Assembly: GCA_014650475.1 (NCBI GenBank) | Contig: BMVA01000005.1 | Location: forward strand, 304,079 to 368,078 | Direction: 5' to 3' | DNA: 64,000 nucleotides | Source: Streptomyces albogriseolus | Lineage (GTDB): Bacteria > Actinomycetota > Actinomycetes > Streptomycetales > Streptomycetaceae | In this document: in pieces, positions 34,486-41,845 of the stretch | Position numbering within the stretch: position 1 is the first letter of the stretch | Layout of the letters: every line of letters starts with the position of its first letter | Translations under genes and position numbers: made by a program | Notes under the pieces: model-generated | What the model was told of the DNA's origin: nothing | Seen by the model: the letters and a program-made list of their open reading frames with translations, nothing else | Database searches by the model: none

Positions 34486-35361
34486 TCATCGTGTCGCCGC
34501 CTCCGCGTCCGCGGCGCCGCCTCCGCCGAGGAGGCCGGTGTGGGTCAGCAAAGCGCGGGCCTCCAGGCGAGGGAGGTAGTGGCGGGTCGCCCTGGTGACC
34601 ACCGCCGGCAGGGCGGCCCGTACCGGCTGGGCCAGGCGGAGCCAGCGGGGGTGGTAGACCGCCGTGCTGCGGCGTTCGACCGCCAGGGCGAGGCGGGACG
34701 CGGCGCGGTCCACCGCGTACACGTCCCGCACCGGCCACGGCATGTGCCCGCGCAGCTCCCGCATCACGGTGTGGCGGTCGGCGTCCTCGATCAGGTCGGT
34801 GCCGATCCAGGTCAGGTAGCCGAGGCCGACGGCCACGCCGAGATGGGCGACCTCCGCGCGCAGGGAGTGGGCGAAGGCCTCCACGCCCGCCTTGGAGGCG
34901 CAGTACGCGCTCATCATCGGGGCGGCGCCGATGGCGGCCAGCGAGGCGATCTGGAGGTGGTAGCCCTTGGTCGCCGTGAGGTCGGGCAGGAACGCGCGGG
35001 CGGTGTTCGCGCTGCCGGTGAGGTTGACGTCGACGATCCTCCGCCACTGCGCCGGGTCGGAGTCGGCGAACGGCCCGGCGTCCGCCACGGCCGCGTTGGC
35101 GACGACCACGGACGGCGTGCCGAGCCCGGTCCGGACCGCGTCCGCCGCACGCGCCAGCGCCGCGTCGTCGGTGACGTCGGCCTCGTGGGCGAGGGCGGGC
35201 ACGGGCAGCTCGTCGGCGAGCTGTCGCAGCCGCTCCCCCTCGTGGCCGAGCAGCGCCACCCGCATGCCCCGTCCGGCGAGTTCCCGGGCGAGGGCGGCGC
35301 CGATGCCGCGCGCCGCCCCGGTGACCACGGCGGTGCGTCCGCTCAGCGGGCGGCCGCTCAT
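34486..35361 (-). CDS. Short-chain dehydrogenase/reductase
   Basis: 291 aa. Classical SDR: VVTGAARGIGAALA at the N-terminus (TGxxxGxG), DVT, NAAVADAG, and catalytic Tyr-Lys in YCASKAGVEAFA. A C-terminal ~60-residue extension after the core contains a basic stretch around VYHPRWLRLAQPVRAALPAVV that could be membrane-associated. Substrate unknown. Start overlaps the stop of the preceding gene (ATGA); fourth gene of an operon with SRPBCC and desaturase-like genes. Confidence 0.85.
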   Translation of the reverse strand: MSGRPLSGRTAVVTGAARGIGAALARELAGRGMRVALLGHEGERLRQLADELPVPALAHEADVTDDAALARAADAVRTGLGTPSVVVANAAVADAGPFADSDPAQWRRIVDVNLTGSANTARAFLPDLTATKGYHLQIASLAAIGAAPMMSAYCASKAGVEAFAHSLRAEVAHLGVAVGLGYLTWIGTDLIEDADRHTVMRELRGHMPWPVRDVYAVDRAASRLALAVERRSTAVYHPRWLRLAQPVRAALPAVVTRATRHYLPRLEARALLTHTGLLGGGGAADAEAATR

Positions 35362-35852
35362 CCGTCGTCCCCGCCGGTGAGCCGCGGGTCGGTGTCGGGG
35401 CGTGCGGTGTGGTGCGGGTGGCCCGCGGTCCTGCGGGCCTCCTTCATCTCCGCCTCGTAGAGGTGGTCGCGGCCGTCGGCCAGCTCCTCCACCGCGGCCT
35501 GCTCCAGCTCCCGGAAGGGCCGGTAGTACGTGCTGTCGTACGCCTCGACGATCTGGAACGTCCAGTGGCCGGGGATGACGTTGCGGCCCAGCACCTGGGT
35601 GCGGACGGTCTCCGCCCAGTCCGGGTGTCCGGCCTTGTGCAGCAGTTCCACGGCCCGGTCCAGCTCCAGGTCGGCGGTGCCGGTGAGCTGGTGGAAGCTG
35701 TACAGGTGGCCGCGGGCCCGTTCGGTGGTCTCCAGCGCCTTCGACAGGGATCCCAGTGCCTCGACCGTCTCGTCGCTGACGCCTTCGGGCCGCCGGTGCC
35801 GGCGGTCGGGGCCGTCCTCGGGCTGTCCGTTCCGTTCGTTGTGTCCGCTCAT
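35358..35852 (-). CDS. Conserved hypothetical protein
   Basis: 164 aa with a very good ribosome site (AAGGAGG). Hydrophilic and helical, with a central region (ALETTERARGHLYSFHQLTG, VELLHKAGHPDWAETVRTQVLGRNVIPGHWTFQIVEAYD) that looks conserved, His-rich and could bind metal. No signal peptide or membrane segment. I recall similar proteins in actinobacteria but no function. Coupled by ATGA overlap to the SDR gene downstream. Confidence 0.7.
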   Translation of the reverse strand: MSGHNERNGQPEDGPDRRHRRPEGVSDETVEALGSLSKALETTERARGHLYSFHQLTGTADLELDRAVELLHKAGHPDWAETVRTQVLGRNVIPGHWTFQIVEAYDSTYYRPFRELEQAAVEELADGRDHLYEAEMKEARRTAGHPHHTARPDTDPRLTGGDDG

Positions 35853-35907
35853 CGTCTCGCCTCCTTCTGTGGTCGGCCGTCCGTCCGGCGGGTGACCGGG
35901 GACGGGG

Positions 35908-37551
35908 TCATGCGGGCCGCCCGCCCCGGTCGGGCTGCCGGTGTCCGGTGCGGTCGCGGTGGGCCAGCAGCCGCTGGGCGGCGGCCAGGGCGGGCGCGAA
36001 GGACGGGCGCAGCGCGGCCCGCGCGGCGTTGGCGCCGGGCGCGCCGTGCACGCCGCCGCCCGGGTGGGCGCCGGCGGACGCCAGGTACAGGCCCTTGACG
36101 GGGGTCTCGGGCCGTCCGGTGCCGGGGGCGGGCCGGAAGAACAGCTGCTGGTGCATGGCGGTGGTGCCGCCGTTGATGGCGCCGCCGTGCAGGTTGCGGT
36201 CGAGGGACTGCAGCGTGGGCGGGGCGAGGATCCGCCGGGCCCGGACGCGGTCGCGGAAGCCGGGCGCGAAGCGCTCCACGTGGGCTTCGACGCGGTCGGC
36301 CATGCGTTCCTGCTCGTCCTTGTCCCAGGAGCCGGTGAGCCCGTCGTCGCCCGCGTCCCCGGCGACCCGGTGCGGGACGTGGGTGTAGGCCCAGGCGGAC
36401 TCGGTGCCCTGCGGGGAGCGGGTCGGGTCGGAGGTGGTCATCTGCCCGAACAGGGAGAACGGACGGTCGGGCACCTGTCCCATGGCGAGCTGGGCGGCGA
36501 AGCGGGTGAGTTCGTCGAGCCCGTCGGCGAGATGCACGGTCCCGGCGCCGGCGGCCTGCTCGCACCGCCACGGCACGGGGCCGTCCAGCGCCCAGTCGAC
36601 CTTGAAGGTCGCGAAGTCCCACTGGAAGCGCTCCAGGTCGGACAGCAGTTGCCGGGGCAGGTCCTCGGGGGCGACGAGCTCCCCGTAGAGGGCCGGCACG
36701 GACACGTCGGCGAGGACGGCGCGCCGGGCGGGGACGGTCTCCCCGTCGGCGAGACGTACGGCGACCGCCCGCCCGTCGCGGACGACGACACGCTCGACGT
36801 GCCGCCCGCACCGCACCACTCCCCCGCGTGACTCCAGGCGCCGCACGAGAGCGGCGGTGAGCGCGCCCGCGCCGCCGACCGGCACGGGGAAGCCGTAGGT
36901 CTGTCCGAGCATGGACATCAGCCAGCCGAAGCCGCCGCTGCCGGCGGCCTCGGGCGCGAGATCGGCGTGCAGGGCATTGCCCGCGAGCAGCAGCCCGCCG
37001 CCCTCGCCGCGGAACTCCTCCTCCGCCATGCGCCGCACCGGCAGCACGAGGGTCCGCGCCATGCGCAGCCCGCCGGTGCCGCGCAGCCGTACGGCGAGCC
37101 GCAGCCCGGAGCGGACCGGCGGGAACGGCGTGAACAGGGCGTCCAGCAGGTCGGGGCGCAGCCTCTCCCACAGCCCGTGCAGCCGGCGCCAGGCGTCGCC
37201 GTCCCCGGGTGCGAAGGCGTCGAGGGAGTCCGCGGTGACGCCGACGTCGCGGTCCAGGACCGCGCAGCGGCCGTCGCTCAGCGGGTGGGCGACGACGTGC
37301 GGGGCGTGGCTCCAGCGCAGCCCGTGGTCCTCCAGGGCGAGCCCGGACACGACCGGGGACGCGGCGGCGAGCGGGTAGAAGGAGCTGCACAGGTCGCTGG
37401 CGAAGTCGGGGTGGACGCCGTGGTCGTGACGCACGGCGCCGCCGGGTTCGGGCTGTTCCTCCAGGACCTGCACGCTCCAGCCGGCGTCGGCGAGCAGATT
37501 CGCCGCGACCAGGCCGTTGGGCCCGGCCCCGATGACGACGGCGTCAGCCAC
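35908..37551 (-). CDS. CrtI/CrtO-like FAD-dependent oxidoreductase
   Basis: 547 aa from GTG 37551. N-terminal FAD motif VVIGAGPNGLVAANLLADAGWSV and GGAVRHD as in phytoene-desaturase-like and carotene-ketolase-like enzymes. The C-terminus (GLYLASAGAHPGGGVHGAPGANAARAAL) is the usual flavin signature of this branch. It is not a second classical CrtI: the PNGLVAA form is typical of a broad actinobacterial oxidoreductase family. It overlaps the SRPBCC gene by 8 bp. Action on a polyene or lipid is an inference from the neighbouring crt genes. Confidence 0.83.
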   Translation of the reverse strand: MADAVVIGAGPNGLVAANLLADAGWSVQVLEEQPEPGGAVRHDHGVHPDFASDLCSSFYPLAAASPVVSGLALEDHGLRWSHAPHVVAHPLSDGRCAVLDRDVGVTADSLDAFAPGDGDAWRRLHGLWERLRPDLLDALFTPFPPVRSGLRLAVRLRGTGGLRMARTLVLPVRRMAEEEFRGEGGGLLLAGNALHADLAPEAAGSGGFGWLMSMLGQTYGFPVPVGGAGALTAALVRRLESRGGVVRCGRHVERVVVRDGRAVAVRLADGETVPARRAVLADVSVPALYGELVAPEDLPRQLLSDLERFQWDFATFKVDWALDGPVPWRCEQAAGAGTVHLADGLDELTRFAAQLAMGQVPDRPFSLFGQMTTSDPTRSPQGTESAWAYTHVPHRVAGDAGDDGLTGSWDKDEQERMADRVEAHVERFAPGFRDRVRARRILAPPTLQSLDRNLHGGAINGGTTAMHQQLFFRPAPGTGRPETPVKGLYLASAGAHPGGGVHGAPGANAARAALRPSFAPALAAAQRLLAHRDRTGHRQPDRGGRPA

Positions 37552-38050
37552 GGGCGCCTCCCGCGTCGGGCTCCGGCGCCACGACCTGGCCGAGCGGCCG
37601 GCGCTCCTCCGCCTCGGCGGCCTCGCTCTCGACGAGGTGCGCGAGCCGGGCGAGCATGGCCCGGTGGCGGATGTGGATGAGCGCCTCGACGGCCACGTTG
37701 TGCACCAGGCCGCCCGCGCCGCGCAGGGGATGCTCGTCGACCTTGACGAAGCACTGGTCGCCCCACGGCCGCAGCTCGATGGCGACGCGCGCGGTGCCCA
37801 GCGGCCCGGCCTTGGCCTCGAGTTCGAGCAGCTCGCCGGGGACGACGTGCCGGACGACGGACTCGTTCCGCAGCGTCAGCGGCCCGAGGCGCACCTCGAA
37901 GCCGATCGCGGAGCCGAGCTGGGGCCAGTGGCCGCGCACCGGCGTCGAGGAGGACGTGCCCACCACCCAGTCCGCGTAGCGGGTGCCGTCCTCCAGCACG
38001 GCCCACACGGACCGCGGGTCGGAGCGGATCAAGCGATGACGAACCGCCAC
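37544..38050 (-). CDS. SRPBCC-family (START-like) lipid-binding protein
   Basis: 168 aa from GTG 38050 with AGGAGG upstream. A helix-grip fold is suggested by RLIRSDPRSVWAVLEDGTRYADWVVG at the start, alternating strands and a long C-terminal helix (VEALIHIRHRAMLARLAHLVESEAAEAEE). Such proteins bind hydrophobic ligands or act as cyclases. First gene of the operon SRPBCC-oxidoreductase-hypothetical-SDR; it might deliver a lipid or polyene to the oxidoreductase. Confidence 0.8.
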   Translation of the reverse strand: MAVRHRLIRSDPRSVWAVLEDGTRYADWVVGTSSSTPVRGHWPQLGSAIGFEVRLGPLTLRNESVVRHVVPGELLELEAKAGPLGTARVAIELRPWGDQCFVKVDEHPLRGAGGLVHNVAVEALIHIRHRAMLARLAHLVESEAAEAEERRPLGQVVAPEPDAGGARG

Positions 38051-38136
38051 TGTTGCCTCCTGTGTCCCTGAGCACCACCGGTCAGCTCTGAGTGCCCCGT
38101 CCGGCCGCCGTCAACCGGGAGGCGCCGCCGGTCGGG

Positions 38137-39006
38137 TCAGGCGGCGGGGCGGGTGGGGGCCAGCGCCCAGCGGATGCCGGCGGTGACGGCCGTCCCGAGC
38201 GGGCGGACGCACAGGCCCTCGGCGGGCAGGCGGGGCACCCGGAGCTCCCGGGACGCCCAGGGCGGCAGCAGCGACACCGCGTTCGCGGCGAGGACGCCGT
38301 ACGGCAGCCGGGCGAGCAGCGGCACGGGCGGGTCGAGCAGCAGGAACCGGGCGGTGGCCAGGGCGTCCGGGGTGGCGTGCAGCTCGTCGCGGTAGGCGGC
38401 GAGCCGCTCGGCGAGCTGGGCCCGGTTCACGGGCGGGTCGGGGACGCCGAGGGCGGTGGCGATGCGCGCCATGTCGGCGACGTACCCGTCGCAGCCGGCG
38501 TCGTCCAGGGGGCGGGCGCCGTAGCGCTGGTGGGCGCGCAGGAACATGTCGACCTCGGCGACGTGCACCCAGCACAGCAGGTGCGGGTCGGAGGCCCGGT
38601 ACTCCCGGCCGTCGGGCGCGGTGCCGCGGACCGTGCCGTGGACGGCGCGCACCCGGTCGACGGCCCGCTGGGCGCTGTCGGCGGTGCCGTACGTGGTGAC
38701 GGCGAGGAAGGTGCTGGTCCGCTGGAGCCGGCCCCAGGGGTCGCCGCGGAAGCCGGAGTGGGCGGCGACGGCGGCCATGGCGAGCGGGTGGAGCGACTGG
38801 AGGAGCAGGGCGGACAGACCGCCGATGAACATCGACGCGTCGCCGTGCACCCGGCGCACCGGGCGCTCGGGGCCGAACCAGCGGGGGCCCGGGGTGCCGT
38901 GGATGCGGGCGCGGTTGTCGGGCCCGTCCGGTCCGGCCACCCGCGAGAAGATGGCGTGGCCGATGCGGCCGCGCAGCGCCGAGGCGGGTTCGGCGATCCG
39001 TTTCAT
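38137..39006 (-). CDS. Oxygenase MpaB-family protein (DUF2236)
   Basis: 289 aa from ATG 39006 (GGGAGGAGG 12 bases upstream). The family (MpaB/latex-clearing Lcp-related) binds heme through conserved His. Landmarks: HGDASMFIGGLSALLLQSLHPLAMAAVAAHSGFRGDPWGRLQRT near the N-terminus and LLCWVHVAEVDMFLRAHQRYG. The protein is helical and probably membrane-associated. It may cleave a polyisoprenoid or another lipid; its place next to the carotenoid region is suggestive only. Monocistronic. Confidence 0.8.
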   Translation of the reverse strand: MKRIAEPASALRGRIGHAIFSRVAGPDGPDNRARIHGTPGPRWFGPERPVRRVHGDASMFIGGLSALLLQSLHPLAMAAVAAHSGFRGDPWGRLQRTSTFLAVTTYGTADSAQRAVDRVRAVHGTVRGTAPDGREYRASDPHLLCWVHVAEVDMFLRAHQRYGARPLDDAGCDGYVADMARIATALGVPDPPVNRAQLAERLAAYRDELHATPDALATARFLLLDPPVPLLARLPYGVLAANAVSLLPPWASRELRVPRLPAEGLCVRPLGTAVTAGIRWALAPTRPAA

Positions 39007-39104
39007 GCCCGTGGCGCCTCCTCCCGTCGGCGAGGACGGCCGGTGTCCTACGGCTACGTCTGCCCCGGTGCCCGCTCCCGTACCCCCCGTCCGGGGCGGA
39101 ACGG

Positions 39105-39371
39105 TCAGGGGACGTCGCCCCGCCACTCGTACACCCGGTCGCCGGCCGCGCGGGGCGCGTACACCGCGCGGCCGCCGGGGCCGTAGCGGCCTATCTCGGT
39201 GGGCAGGCCCACGCCGTGCCGCCGCTCCGCCGGGCCGTGGTCGGTGACGTCCAGCAGCAGCCCGTCCAGCGGGCCGCCGGACAGCTCCGCGTACACCCGC
39301 CCCTCGCGCGGACCCGGGTCGTCGTGGTCCGCCCCGTACACCCTGCCGCGCATGAACTCCGTCTCGTCCAT
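39105..39371 (-). CDS. Small hypothetical protein
   Basis: 88 aa, ATG start. Acidic N-terminus (MDETEFMRGRVYGADHDDPG), then a compact region with Gly-Pro turns (YAELSGGPLDGLLLDVTD) and a C-terminal VYAPRAAGDRVYEWRG, suggesting a small beta-rich domain. No signal or membrane segment. Function unknown. Confidence 0.6.
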   Translation of the reverse strand: MDETEFMRGRVYGADHDDPGPREGRVYAELSGGPLDGLLLDVTDHGPAERRHGVGLPTEIGRYGPGGRAVYAPRAAGDRVYEWRGDVP

Positions 39372-39407
39372 ACCGGCAGGGTGGCATCCCCCACTGACAA
39401 CGGCCCG

Positions 39408-40196
39408 CTACGCCGGTTCCTCCCGCACGGCCCCCGCCCACGGCGCCGACGCCCGCCCCTGGCTCCACGCCAGCAGCCCGTCCCCGTCGACGCAGACGAT
39501 CCCGCACCGCTCGGCGTACTCCAGCGCCGGAACGGTGAACTCCCCGGTGGTGACGACGACGGCGACGTCGGCCTCGTGGACGGTGAAGCAGGTGCCGCCG
39601 AACCGCTGGAGGTCCTGCGAGCCGACCTTGTTGTCCTCGCCGTAGCGCTTGCACTGGACGACGAGGCGGCGGCCGTCGGGGGTCAGGGCCGTCACATCGG
39701 CGCCGAGGTCGCCCGCGCCGCCCACCACCTGGACCTGCGTGCAGCCGTCCCGGGCGCAGAGTTCCGCGGTGGCGGCCTCGAACTCGTCCGGTGTCAGGGC
39801 CTCGTGGTCGATGCCCTGGGCCACGGGCAGCGGTGAGGTGACCTCGTCGGGCGGACCGGCCTGGGCGGGGATGGTGAGCGGGGCCGGCGGCGGGGTGTCC
39901 AGGGCGTCGAGGGCGGTGGAGGTGCCCCGGGCCAGCGCGCGCCCGGCCTGCCGGGCGATCCGCGCCGCCGACAGGCGCCGCCTGCGGCGGCCGCGGGCCA
40001 CGGCGACGGCGAGGACCAGGCAGAGCAGCACGACGGCCCACACCGGGCGCCGTTGCACCGCCCCGGCCAGCGCGCGTACCGCCAGGCCCCCGGTGACCAG
40101 CGCCGCGGCGAGCAGGCCGAAGAACATGGCGGTGGAGCGCAGGTCGAAGCGCCGGCCGGGGCGCAGCACACGGGTACGACGCTCGGGCATGGTCAC
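39408..40196 (-). CDS. Membrane-anchored Mrr-type restriction-endonuclease-like protein
   Basis: 262 aa from GTG 40196 (GGGAG 8 bases upstream); ATG 40190 also possible. Two hydrophobic segments (~20-40 and ~47-63) precede an Arg-rich linker. From ~145 a PD-(D/E)xK-like Mrr_cat domain follows: LTPDEFEAATAELCARDGC, GGAGDLGADVTAL (catalytic Asp) and RRLVVQCKRYG (Gln-x-Lys form of the motif), then VVVTTGEFTVPALEYAERCGIVCVDG. Such membrane-tethered nucleases are common in actinobacteria; role unknown, possibly DNA uptake control or defence. Confidence 0.83.
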   Translation of the reverse strand: MTMPERRTRVLRPGRRFDLRSTAMFFGLLAAALVTGGLAVRALAGAVQRRPVWAVVLLCLVLAVAVARGRRRRRLSAARIARQAGRALARGTSTALDALDTPPPAPLTIPAQAGPPDEVTSPLPVAQGIDHEALTPDEFEAATAELCARDGCTQVQVVGGAGDLGADVTALTPDGRRLVVQCKRYGEDNKVGSQDLQRFGGTCFTVHEADVAVVVTTGEFTVPALEYAERCGIVCVDGDGLLAWSQGRASAPWAGAVREEPA

Positions 40197-40375
40197 CGTG
40201 GTGACTCCCTCTCTCTCGTCTCTCTGGCCGAAGATCACGTACGCCGTCTGCCCCCGATCGGCGCGCTCACCGAATACGGGGTGGGCGGCCTGTTTTCGTT
40301 CCGGGCGGGAAAGAGGCGACCCGTGAGGGATGCCACGATGGTCGGGAACACGGCCGGACGGAGGAGAAGACGGAC

Positions 40376-41068
40376 ATGGACTGGCGGCTTTTCGCTCAGC
40401 GCATGGCGTCGATGGCCCGGGATCTGCTCGCGGAGCACACGCTCGACGCGACGCTGGAGCAGATCTCGCGCTCGGCGGTGGAACTCGTGGACGGCTGCGA
40501 CGCCTCGGGCATCCTCGTCCTCAGCGAGGGCCGGGTGCGGTCGCTGGCGCCGACAGACCAGTTCGTCACCGACAGCGACACGCTGCAGGGCGAGCTGCGC
40601 GAGGGGCCGTGCTTCGACGCGGCCCGGCCCGACCGCCCGGAGCGGGTCTTCCGCATCCCCGATCTGACGGCGCCCCCGGAGCGCTGGCCGCACTTCGTGC
40701 CCCGGGCCCGGGAGCTCGGGGTGGGCAGCATGATGGGCTTCCTCCTGTACACGCGGGAGGAGGAGCTGGGCGCCCTGAACATGTACTCGCGCAAGCCGGG
40801 GATGTTCACCGAGGACAGCGAGACGGCGGGCTGGCTGCTGGCGTCGCACGCGGCGGTCGCCTTCGCCACCGCCCGCACCGACGAGCAGATGCAGGAGGCC
40901 ATCACCACGCGCCATCTGATCGGCGAGGCGATGGGCATCCTGATGGGCCGGCACCACGTCACGGAGGACCAGGCGTTCGATCTGCTGCGCACCCGGTCGC
41001 AGCGCACCAACACCAAGCTGCGGGACGTGGCGCGGGAGATCTGCGAGTCGGGCGGCGCGGAGCGCTGA
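40376..41068 (+). CDS. GAF-ANTAR RNA-binding transcription antiterminator
   Basis: 230 aa with CGGAGGAGAAG upstream. A GAF sensor domain covers ~20-160 (LEQISRSAVELVDGCDASGILVL, GALNMYSRKPGMF). The C-terminal ANTAR domain (~168-225: ITTRHLIGEAMGILMGRHHVTEDQAFDLLRTRSQRTNTKLRDVAREI) is the three-helix RNA-binding module that prevents terminator formation in target leaders. Target unknown. Monocistronic. Confidence 0.9.
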   Translation: MDWRLFAQRMASMARDLLAEHTLDATLEQISRSAVELVDGCDASGILVLSEGRVRSLAPTDQFVTDSDTLQGELREGPCFDAARPDRPERVFRIPDLTAPPERWPHFVPRARELGVGSMMGFLLYTREEELGALNMYSRKPGMFTEDSETAGWLLASHAAVAFATARTDEQMQEAITTRHLIGEAMGILMGRHHVTEDQAFDLLRTRSQRTNTKLRDVAREICESGGAER

Positions 41069-41095
41069 CCGCCCGGCTCGTCGGACGGCGCGCGC

Positions 41096-41686
41096 TCAGC
41101 GGGCGGCGGCGCCGGTCCAGGTGTGGGCGACGTCGATCACGAGACGCCCGTCGAGCTGCAGCACGCGGAACGGCAGCCGTCCGCGCACCCCGAGGCCGAG
41201 CTGGGTGTCGCCCTCGAAGCTGCCGGCGAACCGCGCGTCGCGGAACGTGCGGTACCCGGTGAGGTCGACGCCCGGCAGGGGGCGTCCGGAGCGCGCCGGA
41301 TAGGTGGCCGCGCCCGTGTCGGGGTCGTACGCGGGCGCGGTGACGCGGACCTCGAGGATCGCGCCGCCGGAGACGGGGATGTGCCGTCCCGAGCCGTCCT
41401 GGTGCAGCCGGTCGACGTAGCGGACGGAGTAGCCGAGGTCGCCGCGCGCGGCGCCGGGCACGTCGACGACCATGCGGTCGTAGCAGTCGTTCCGGCCGGT
41501 GCGGACGTTCCGCACGGACTCGGACGTGGCGGCGGTGGCCGCCTTGCCGGTGCTGCCCCAGCCGGTGGGGCAGGCCGTGGCCGCGGCGGAGGCCGCCGGA
41601 GGGGCGGCCACGGCCGGAACCGCCGCCGTCACCAGCGTGGCGCCGAGCAGCACCGCCGTCGCACAGATTGTTCTTGCTTGAATCAT
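41096..41686 (-). CDS. Secreted AMIN-like domain protein
   Basis: 196 aa with a signal peptide (about 1-37, cleavage after AAPPAASAAA). The mature part is mostly beta-structure resembling AMIN-like domains that bind cell-wall polymers (NDCYDRMVVDVPGA, GYSVRYVDRL, LEVRVTAPAYD, GDTQLGLGVRGRLPFRVLQLDGRLVIDVAHTW). Two Cys may form a disulphide. Extracellular; function unknown. Confidence 0.78.
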   Translation of the reverse strand: MIQARTICATAVLLGATLVTAAVPAVAAPPAASAAATACPTGWGSTGKAATAATSESVRNVRTGRNDCYDRMVVDVPGAARGDLGYSVRYVDRLHQDGSGRHIPVSGGAILEVRVTAPAYDPDTGAATYPARSGRPLPGVDLTGYRTFRDARFAGSFEGDTQLGLGVRGRLPFRVLQLDGRLVIDVAHTWTGAAAR

Positions 41687-41716
41687 TTTCGGCCCCTAGG
41701 ACGACAACGTTCTGAT

Positions 41717-41745
41717 ATCGGGTGAGACGACCGGGATGACCCGAT
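41717..41745. promoter_or_regulatory. Inverted repeat ATCGGGT-N15-ACCCGAT
   Basis: Perfect 7-bp arms between the AMIN-like gene (31 bp upstream of its start) and the PP2C gene at 41846. Possible shared operator. Confidence 0.3.
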
Positions 41746-41845
41746 GGTTGCGGTCCGTTCGGCCGGTCGCCGTACCGGCGCGCATGGCACATGCTGGTGG
41801 GGAGCGGACGAACGTCCCGTTCCGTGCGCACCGGGAGGGCGTCAC

